The translations under genes and the position numbers were made by a program. Shown in pieces: positions 57,711-64,000 of a DNA stretch of 64,000 nt. Numbering within the stretch: position 1 is the stretch's first letter; each line of letters starts with the position of its first letter. Source of the stretch: DATKZS01 sp035527835 [NCBI: bacterium] (GTDB lineage: Bacteria > RBG-13-61-14); assembly GCA_035527835.1 (NCBI GenBank), contig DATKZS010000102.1, positions 15,460 to 79,459 of the forward strand, given 5' to 3'. The notes under the pieces were generated by a model, which worked only from the letters and a program-made list of their open reading frames with translations, was not told the DNA's origin and made no database searches.

Positions 57711-59735
57711 ATGGCACCGAAAACCACCGGCAAGCCGGGCAAGAAGCAGCGCGGCGATGCGCGCAAGGCCCCTCCTCAACCAGCAGTTCGGCCCGCCGTG
57801 GCCGGGACGCCGTGGGGCCCGCAACAGACCTGGATGGTTTTCATTCTCATCCTGGCCTTCTCCGTGCTCCTCGGCGTCATCGCCGTGGCCCAGTTCCGCG
57901 AAAGTCCCTTCTTCAATCTGCCCATCATTGACGAGGAAAGCTACGTGAACTGGGCCGACCAGATCGCCGGGGGCGACGTCATCGGCAAGACCATATTTTA
58001 CCAGGACCCGCTCTACCCGTACTTCCTGGCATTCCTCTTCACCGTCTTCGGCAAGAGCTTCCTCATGGTGCGCCTTTGCCAGGTCGCGCTCGGCGCCATG
58101 AGCGTGGCGCTGGTGTTCTGGACCGCCCGGAAGCTGCTGGGCGACGTTCCCGCCCTGCTGGCCGCCGCCATCGTGGCGGGTTACGGCGCCATGTACTTCT
58201 TCGAGCTGCAGCTCGAAAAGGGCGTGCTCATCATCTTCCTCTCCGCGCTCTCCTGCGCGCTGGGGGTGGCCGCCGCCGACCGGCCGCGCTCGCCGTGGCG
58301 CTTTGCCGCCGTCGGCGTGAGCATCGGACTCCTCACCCTGCTCCGCGGCAACTTCATCCCCATGATCCCCTTCATCGTGCTGTGGGCCGCCGCCATCCCG
58401 TGGAAGTCAGCCCTTTCCCAACGCCTGCTCCGCGCCGGTCTGCTCTCCGCCGGCATCGGCCTCATCATCCTGCCCGTGAGCATCAGGAACTACGTGGTCG
58501 GCGGAGAGTTCGTCATGACCACCAGCCAGGGAGGAGCCAACTTCTTTATCGGCAACAACGAGCGCGCCAACGGCCGCTACGTGACCCTGCCCTTCGTGCG
58601 CGCCAACCCCCAGTTCGAGGCAGGCGATTTCAAGGCCGAGGCCGAGAAGCGTGTGGGCCACCCGCTCCTGCCGGCGGAGGTCTCGGGGTTCTGGTTCCAC
58701 GAGAGCATGAAGTGGATCGAGGCCAACCCGGAAAAGGCGCTGCTGCTCTTCCTGCACAAGGCCCGGCTCATGATCCACGAGCACGAGATCCCGGACAACC
58801 ACAGCTTATATCTCACCCGCGACGTTTTCGTGAGCGCGCTCTGGCTCCCGTTTTTGCGCCTGGGCCTGCTCTGGGGAGCCGCAGTGGTAGGCATCATTGT
58901 ACTTGTAAAGAAAGATGAGCGTTCCATCTATCCGGCTTTATTCGCCGTGCTCTACGCCGGTTCCATCATTCCCTTCTTCATTGTGGACCGCTACCGCCTG
59001 CCGGTCGTGCCATCGCTGGCCGTCTTTTCATCCGCCTTCTTTTTCTGGGCCCACGAAAAATGGCGGGAACGGAACAAAAAACCACTCGCCGCGGCCGGGA
59101 TCTTCATCGCCATCGCGCTGCTCCTCGGCTTGCTCCCCACCTCCGAGTCCCGCGCGCCCATGGGAGCGGAGTATTACCTCCTCGGCAACGGATACCTCAA
59201 GACCGACCAGCCCGACAAGGCCGTGCCCTGGTACGACAAGGCCATCGCGGCGCTCCCCGACAACGAAGACGCCATGCGCAACCGCGCCGAGGCCTTGCGG
59301 CGCCTCAACGGCGGCGAGCTGTCCCTGCTCGTGGCGGAGGCGCAAAAACCAGAGACCACCGCTCCCGAGCTCCTGGACCTCGGCAAACAATTCGAGCAGC
59401 TCGGCCAGATCAAGCTCGCCGTGGAAGCCTATGAGAAGGCCGCGGCCAAGGACCCCGACCTCTTCTCGGCCCACGCCCGGCTCGGCTATCTCTACACCAC
59501 ACGGCCGGAGGTCAAAAACATGGACAAGGCGCTCCGCCATTTGCAGCGTGCGCTGGAAATCCAGCCCGACAATCTCGACACCCTGAACGCCATCGGCAAC
59601 TGCCAGTTCATGGCCGGCAACACCGTCGAGGCCAGAAAAGCCTGGGAGCAGATCATCCTCAAGCAGCCGGATAATGGGGCCGCGAAACAGAACCTGGAGA
59701 TGATGGAAAAAAGCAGGGCGAGTGGAGAAAAATGA
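57711..59735 (+). CDS. Membrane glycosyltransferase-like protein (PMT/ArnT type) with TPRs
   Basis: 674 residues from ATG 57711. A basic cytoplasmic N-terminus, then about ten membrane helices with an Asp-Glu pair in the first periplasmic loop (IIDEESYVNWADQI) as in GT-C enzymes of the PMT/ArnT/GT39 type, YQDPLYPYFLAFLF and DRYRLPVVPSLAVF. Residues 490-674 carry TPRs (YYLLGNGYLKTDQPDKAVPW, AVEAYEKAAAKDPDLFSAHA, ALRHLQRALEIQPDNLDTLN). It probably moves a lipid-linked sugar onto an exported target. TATAAT (57702-57707) lies only 4 bases upstream of the ATG, too near for a promoter of this start. Confidence 0.75.
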   Translation: MAPKTTGKPGKKQRGDARKAPPQPAVRPAVAGTPWGPQQTWMVFILILAFSVLLGVIAVAQFRESPFFNLPIIDEESYVNWADQIAGGDVIGKTIFYQDPLYPYFLAFLFTVFGKSFLMVRLCQVALGAMSVALVFWTARKLLGDVPALLAAAIVAGYGAMYFFELQLEKGVLIIFLSALSCALGVAAADRPRSPWRFAAVGVSIGLLTLLRGNFIPMIPFIVLWAAAIPWKSALSQRLLRAGLLSAGIGLIILPVSIRNYVVGGEFVMTTSQGGANFFIGNNERANGRYVTLPFVRANPQFEAGDFKAEAEKRVGHPLLPAEVSGFWFHESMKWIEANPEKALLLFLHKARLMIHEHEIPDNHSLYLTRDVFVSALWLPFLRLGLLWGAAVVGIIVLVKKDERSIYPALFAVLYAGSIIPFFIVDRYRLPVVPSLAVFSSAFFFWAHEKWRERNKKPLAAAGIFIAIALLLGLLPTSESRAPMGAEYYLLGNGYLKTDQPDKAVPWYDKAIAALPDNEDAMRNRAEALRRLNGGELSLLVAEAQKPETTAPELLDLGKQFEQLGQIKLAVEAYEKAAAKDPDLFSAHARLGYLYTTRPEVKNMDKALRHLQRALEIQPDNLDTLNAIGNCQFMAGNTVEARKAWEQIILKQPDNGAAKQNLEMMEKSRASGEK

Positions 59736-59802
59736 GCAATGACGTCTCTCGCCCAGTTCATCATGCCGCGAGGCGGCGCCCTGAAATCATGAGAATTCTC
59801 AA

Positions 59803-59883
59803 GACAGGATTAACAGGATTTACAGGATAAAGAAAAAGCAAGTGGCGTCTTCCGAAAATCCTGTTAATCCTGTTGATCCTGTC
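59803..59883. repeat. Long palindrome, ACAGGAT family (copy 2)
   Basis: Arms 59803-59828 and 59858-59883, 24 of 26 bases inverted-complementary, units ACAGGATTA with period 9. Flanks extend with GAGAATTCTC on the left and AATTCTC on the right. Same family as 38116-38188. Lies in the convergent gap between the two GT/TPR genes. Confidence 0.92.
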
Positions 59884-59936
59884 TGTAAATTCTCTGAGCA
59901 GGGTCACAGAGAACTCCGAGAAGAAGGTGTAAGGTA

Positions 59937-61535
59937 TTATTTCTTCGGCGCCAGCGGGTCTTCCTTGATCAATCGGTAGGCCTCTTCCTTCCGGCCGGAG
60001 GCCATGAGCAACTGGGCCAGCGTCATCCGGGCCTGCCGGAACTCGGGCTTGTGCGCGATGGCCCGCCGATAAAGAGTCTCCGCCCTGGCCGTGTCCCCTT
60101 GTTTCTGCGCCAGCACGCCCAAGTTGAATTCAGCCTCCGGATATTCCGGCCGCTCCTGAAGGGCCTTCTCGTAATGCGCCATGGCGTCCGCTTCGTTGCC
60201 CTGGCCCGCCAGCGCGTTTCCCAGGATGAAGTGAGCGAGCGCCGCGTCAGGCTGATGCGCCAGCACCGTGCGCATCAGCGTGGCGTCGTCGCGCCAGGCC
60301 GGCGCCCGGAGGAAGGTGATTACCGTGTAGGCCGCGATGAACGGGACCAGCACGAGCGCGTTAAGAGGCACGCTCATCCCGCCAATGGTCACGCGGCGAG
60401 GCGTCTTGTCCAGCATTAGCCCCGCCGCCAACAAGAAAAAAAAGCCCGGGATGAGCAGGAACCTGACCGCGAACACAACGCCGATGGGTATCACGCCCGA
60501 GACGGGCAGCAGTGCGATCAAGCCGGAGCCGAGCGCGAACGCCACCGCCTTCTCGCGCTTCCATAAGGCAACGCCCATGCCCGCGAGGCACGCCGCGAGC
60601 GGGAGGAGGACGGCGGCAAGATGCAGGCCCTGCGGAATGGCAAAATCCCTGGCCGCCTGTTCCCGGGTCGCCGTCACCAGGTACTGGAACCCGCCGGGCG
60701 CGAGCGAGTACCAGATGCCAAGCCCCAGGTTGCGCAGCACGTTAAGCACATACGACGCGGGCGTGGTGTAGATGTTCTCGGGCTGAATGTGCGGCGCGGC
60801 CAGCGAGTGCAGGACCCAGAACACGGCGGCCGCGCCGGCAAAGGGCAGAGTGCGCAGGACCGCGCGCCGGGAAAGGCCGTGCCCCAACCACTGGTGCAGC
60901 CCGACCACGGCAATTAACGTGATGCTCATCTCCTTCCCGAACAGGGACAACAGGAAGAGCGCAACCGACGCCACCCACCACCCCGTCCGGTCCGTCTCAT
61001 CGGCGATGAGATACGCGAGCATGGCCGCGAACATGAAAGCCGCGCACATGAGGTCGGTCCGTCCCGAGATCCAGCACACGTTCTCCGTGTGCGCGGGCAG
61101 CGCCGCGAAAACCAGGCCCAGCAAGAGCGCGAGCAAGGACGACCCCGCCATGCGCTTGAACAGCAGATAGGCCAGTCCGCACACCACGCTGTAAATCAGA
61201 ATGTTGGTGAAATGATACCCGCGCGCGCTGCCGTCGTGAAGCGCATAATCCAGCATGAAGCTCGAATTGGTGAGCGGCCGATAATATTCGGAATGATTGC
61301 TGGAGCGGTCCGTCTGCCAGAAGTCGCTGCTCCAGGCCTTGACGAAGTCCGCCGCCGAGTGCCGGCTCGCGTTCATCTGCACCAGCAGATGATCGTCCCA
61401 CACAAAGCCCGCGTTAAGAGTGTCAACATATAAAAGCCAGGGCAGGAGCATCACGGCGAGCAGGGGCCACGGGAATGCGCGCCGCTGGAGTGGCGGAGGC
61501 GGGGCCTCCTTTTTCTTTCTGGTCCGCTTGCCCAT
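59937..61535 (-). CDS. TMTC-like membrane protein with C-terminal TPRs
   Basis: 532 residues. Basic N-terminus, about ten membrane helices: FVWDDHLLV in the first loop (Asp pair), YYRPLTNSSFMLDYAL, FAALPAHTENVCWISGRTDL (the HPxxTE-type motif of TMTC/DUF1736), and PIGVVFAVRFLLIPGFFFLLAAG. Two or three TPRs at the end (AHFILGNALAGQGNEADAMA, EAEFNLGVLAQKQGDTARAE). Same general family as the protein at 22589-24982. Convergent to the PMT-like gene. Confidence 0.75.
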   Translation of the reverse strand: MGKRTRKKKEAPPPPLQRRAFPWPLLAVMLLPWLLYVDTLNAGFVWDDHLLVQMNASRHSAADFVKAWSSDFWQTDRSSNHSEYYRPLTNSSFMLDYALHDGSARGYHFTNILIYSVVCGLAYLLFKRMAGSSLLALLLGLVFAALPAHTENVCWISGRTDLMCAAFMFAAMLAYLIADETDRTGWWVASVALFLLSLFGKEMSITLIAVVGLHQWLGHGLSRRAVLRTLPFAGAAAVFWVLHSLAAPHIQPENIYTTPASYVLNVLRNLGLGIWYSLAPGGFQYLVTATREQAARDFAIPQGLHLAAVLLPLAACLAGMGVALWKREKAVAFALGSGLIALLPVSGVIPIGVVFAVRFLLIPGFFFLLAAGLMLDKTPRRVTIGGMSVPLNALVLVPFIAAYTVITFLRAPAWRDDATLMRTVLAHQPDAALAHFILGNALAGQGNEADAMAHYEKALQERPEYPEAEFNLGVLAQKQGDTARAETLYRRAIAHKPEFRQARMTLAQLLMASGRKEEAYRLIKEDPLAPKK

Positions 61536-61669
61536 CCTGGCTCCGATTATAAGCGGATACTCCGCTAGATGAAAAGCCCTGGACCGCGCCCACGCCCGGC
61601 ACGAAATCCAAGTATAGACTTTTCAAGGCGCATAAAATATGATGGGCTTGGCCGGGGCGATAATAACTG

Positions 61670-62986
61670 ATGACGCGCACGTTACCATGGGGAAAGGGCC
61701 AAGGCATCGGCCTCATGGTCCCCGATACCTGGAAGATCATCGTGGACCACAAGGCTATTGGCCGGCCCGCCATCGCCGATGTATCCGCCGCCCTTGCCGG
61801 CGCCCTCGCCCGCCCGGACGCCGGGCCCCCGCTCGCCGAGCTCGCCGCTGGCGCCAGGGACGCCGTGATCGTCATTGACGACGTTGGCCGGCCCACTCCC
61901 GCGCGCCTGCTTGCCCCCGCGGTCCTGGAAACGCTTCTATCCTCCGGCCTGGCCGCGGACCGGATCAAGGTCGTCTTCGCGCTCGGCACCCACCGGCCCA
62001 TGACCGAAGCCGAGATGCGCGCCAAAGCGGGAGAGGACGTTTTCAGCCGGGTGCGGTGTGAAAACCATAACTGCCGCGACCCGGATAATCTCCTCGATAT
62101 CGGGACCACTTCCTTCCATACCCCGGTGCTGATCAACCGCGCCGTGGCGGAGGCGGGACTGCGCGTGCTCATCGGGACCATCGAGCCCCACCCGCAGGCC
62201 GGCTTCGGCGGCGGCGGGAAGCTCATCCTGCCCGGCTGCGCCGGTGCGAGGTCCATCGGCCATAATCATCTCATCATGCCCTCGCCGGATCGTTACAACA
62301 TGATCGGCACCCTCCCCGACGACAATCCCATGCGCCAAGACATCGAGCAAGCCGCCGCCATGCTCCCCGGCAAGACCTTTATCGTCAACACCGTGCTCGG
62401 CACCGACCTCGCTCCCGTCGCCCTGGTCGCCGGCGAGCCCGTGGCCGCGCACGAGAAGGGCGTGGCCATCGCCCGCGAGCTCTACGGTGTCCCCCTCCCC
62501 CGCCGGCTCGATGCCGCTATCGTCTCCAGCTTCCCCATGGACGTGGACCTGCGGCAGGGAGTCAAGGGCGTGGCCAACTTTCCCGGCGCCATCAAAAAAG
62601 GCGGCGCGATCTTGTGCTTCCTGTCCTGCGAGCGCGGGCTCGATGGCATCAGGGCCCCGCGCACGGTCCCGCCGCTCGGCCCCGTCCGCCTCCTGCTCAA
62701 GCTCCTCGGCGCGCGCGGCATCTATGCCATTACTAAAAGATTACCGAAAAAAGTGCCGGTCGAGGCCCGCTTCATCATCAACTTCGGCCTCCAGGTGCTC
62801 AAGGATTATCACGTCCTGATTTTCTCGCCGAAGCTGGCCGCGGAAACCGGCGGCAGGCTCGGGCAATTCATTTTCGACGACCAGGCCCGCATGTTTCGCC
62901 GCGCCGAAGAACTCCTGGGCACGTCCGCGCCGGAGGCCTGCATCGTGGCAGAGGGAGGCGTGAGCTTCCCGGTGGTGGACCCATGA
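61670..62986 (+). CDS. LarA-like nickel-pincer racemase family protein (DUF2088)
   Basis: 438 residues. N-terminal DUF2088 domain with VIDDVGRPTPARLLAPAVLE and GTHRPMTEAEM; then IGTIEPHPQAGFGGGGKLILPGCAGARSIGHNH (in parts IEPHPQAGFGGGGK and GARSIGHNH), where the His and Lys match the cofactor-binding positions of lactate racemase LarA. Homologues act on various alpha-hydroxyacids; substrate unknown. No larB, larC or larE is adjacent for cofactor synthesis. Its stop overlaps the SDR gene start by 4 bases. Confidence 0.82.
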   Translation: MTRTLPWGKGQGIGLMVPDTWKIIVDHKAIGRPAIADVSAALAGALARPDAGPPLAELAAGARDAVIVIDDVGRPTPARLLAPAVLETLLSSGLAADRIKVVFALGTHRPMTEAEMRAKAGEDVFSRVRCENHNCRDPDNLLDIGTTSFHTPVLINRAVAEAGLRVLIGTIEPHPQAGFGGGGKLILPGCAGARSIGHNHLIMPSPDRYNMIGTLPDDNPMRQDIEQAAAMLPGKTFIVNTVLGTDLAPVALVAGEPVAAHEKGVAIARELYGVPLPRRLDAAIVSSFPMDVDLRQGVKGVANFPGAIKKGGAILCFLSCERGLDGIRAPRTVPPLGPVRLLLKLLGARGIYAITKRLPKKVPVEARFIINFGLQVLKDYHVLIFSPKLAAETGGRLGQFIFDDQARMFRRAEELLGTSAPEACIVAEGGVSFPVVDP

Positions 62987-63966
62987 GACATCTCGTTACC
63001 GGCGGATCTGGTTTCCTGGGATGGCGGCTCGCCCGCGCCATCATCAGAGCCGGCGATTCCGTCCGCGTCTATGACCTCAACCCCTCTGACAGCCTGCCCG
63101 AACGGGCGGAGTTCGTCAAAGGCGACATCCGCGACCGCGATAAACTCTTCGAGGCGGCCAGGAGCGTTGACGTCATCCACCATCTCGCGGGCCTCATGCC
63201 GCAGGCCCGGGCCTCCGATGAAGTAATGCGGGAGGTCAATGTGGAGGGAACCAGGAACGCGCTCGACGCCGCGGTCCGGGCCGGAGCGCGCCGCTTCGTG
63301 TTCCTCTCCAGCATGGAGGTCTACGGTTTTCCCGAGCGCGCGCCTTTTAATGAAGACCACCCTAAAAACCCCATCGGGACTTACGGCCACAACAAGCTCG
63401 AGGCCGAAGAGATGTGCATCGCTTATTGGAAAGAGCATGGACTCGAAACCGTGTCCCTCCGTCCCTCCACCCTGGTCGGGCCCGGCATCAACGAGCCCAC
63501 CTTCCTCGACCTCCTCGGCTTCATTGACCGTCCGCCGCCTCTCTTCCCTCTCCCCGGCGGCGGAAAATCGCGCTTCCAGATGACGGAGGTCATGGACTGC
63601 GTCTCGGCCTGTCTTCATGCCGCCGAAAAACCAGGCGTGGCCGGCGAGGCATTCAATATCGGCGCCGACAACACGCTGACCATGAAAGACCAGGTCATTG
63701 CGATGTTCACCAGCCTCGGGAAAAAGCCGCCGCGTTTCCTCTCCGTGCCTTCCGGGATCGCCCGCGGCGCGCTGCTGCTCGCGTACAAGCTGGGACTCTC
63801 CAAGCTGGAGCCCGACCACATCCGGCTCATGGACACGGACATGATGATGGACTGCCAAAAAGCCGCGCGCGTGCTCGGATGGCGCCCGCTAAAAACAAAC
63901 ATTGACATGATCAAGGAAACCTATGAATGGCTTGGAAAGGAGAGAAAAGATGGTGCGGTCAGATGA
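62983..63966 (+). CDS. NAD-dependent epimerase/dehydratase (extended SDR)
   Basis: 327 residues. NAD-binding GGSGFLGWRLARA, acidic VYDLNPSD, HHLAGLMPQA, and catalytic YGHNK (YxxxK) with SSMEVYG upstream. Sugar-nucleotide epimerase, or 3-beta-hydroxysteroid dehydrogenase/NAD-reductase type. Translationally coupled to the LarA-like gene, so the two probably act on the same pathway. The end overlaps the next gene. Confidence 0.87.
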   Translation: MRHLVTGGSGFLGWRLARAIIRAGDSVRVYDLNPSDSLPERAEFVKGDIRDRDKLFEAARSVDVIHHLAGLMPQARASDEVMREVNVEGTRNALDAAVRAGARRFVFLSSMEVYGFPERAPFNEDHPKNPIGTYGHNKLEAEEMCIAYWKEHGLETVSLRPSTLVGPGINEPTFLDLLGFIDRPPPLFPLPGGGKSRFQMTEVMDCVSACLHAAEKPGVAGEAFNIGADNTLTMKDQVIAMFTSLGKKPPRFLSVPSGIARGALLLAYKLGLSKLEPDHIRLMDTDMMMDCQKAARVLGWRPLKTNIDMIKETYEWLGKERKDGAVR

Positions 63967-64000
63967 GAAAATCAAGAAAGCCATGGAGCTGGCCGGGGCC
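63950..64000 (+). CDS. Start of a further gene (cut by the window end)
   Basis: ATG 63950, 17 codons visible (MVRSDEKIKKAMELAGA), preceded by GGAAAGGAGAG 7 bases upstream and overlapping the SDR stop by 17 bases in another frame. The good ribosome site and the coupling pattern of the operon support it. Product unknown from this fragment. Confidence 0.6.
   Translation, partial: MVRSDEKIKKAMELAGA

Overview
The window is bacterial chromosome: densely packed, visibly G+C-rich (well above 60% by eye) and mostly core metabolism. It looks like a Gram-negative, probably anaerobic or microaerophilic bacterium. It has a type IV pilus motor block with PilSR, lipoproteins, HD-GYP signalling and a full set of siroheme-dependent heme genes (ahbA, ahbB, ahbC, ahbD). 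That combination is typical of Desulfobacterota and several uncultured phyla from the deep subsurface and groundwater. I cannot assign a phylum from sequence alone.

Layout. 0-7.1 kb: pilB (5' end off the window), pilT, pilC, pilS, pilR. 7.1-9.9 kb (minus): a degenerate PAS/histidine-kinase protein with a TPR partner, then a glucosyl-3-phosphoglycerate synthase. 10.1-14.2 kb: an IscR-like Rrf2 regulator, cysK, metY and metX, a sulfur amino acid block. 14.3-18.5 kb (minus): a methyltransferase, then a compact three-gene unit of zinc-ribbon membrane protein, DUF2207 membrane protein ending in a Cys-Ala repeat tail, and a PqqD-like/radical SAM/SPASM enzyme. This unit is the best candidate here for an undescribed modification system. 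18.8-25 kb: corA, a partial peptide ABC transporter, and a TMTC-like membrane protein. 25.1-27.8 kb: mnmE, a membrane-linked dual-specificity phosphatase, a DUF2914 protein. 27.8-34.7 kb (minus): hemC, cobA-hemD fusion, ahbC, hemB, ahbD, ahbA, ahbB, leading from 5-aminolevulinate to heme through siroheme. 35-42.3 kb: PTS IIA-like protein, pncA and pncB (NAD salvage), a membrane protein, ligA, acyP, an FmdB-like zinc ribbon. 42.3-48.4 kb: deoxynucleoside kinase, panB, panC, panD (pantothenate), rpsF-rpsR-rplI, a lipoprotein, an acyltransferase. 48.5-53.1 kb: DUF2007 protein, pabA, pabB (folate), and an HD-GYP response regulator. 53.2-56.2 kb: an A+T-richer, partly decayed island holding a truncated adenine methylase, a DUF262/DUF1524 (GmrSD-like) protein and two broken small genes. 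56.3-64 kb: thiolase, two membrane glycosyltransferase/TPR-type proteins, a LarA-like protein, an SDR epimerase and the start of one more gene.

Superimposed on this are at least 14 long palindromes of about 70-110 bp, almost all between genes. They fall into several unrelated sequence families but share one design: each arm is itself a run of short tandem units of 7-10 bases, and the two arms are inverted copies around a loop of about 20 to 50 bases. One lies in frame inside the truncated methylase gene. A different, multi-hairpin element lies upstream of corA. No tRNA, rRNA, CRISPR array, insertion sequence or prophage was found.
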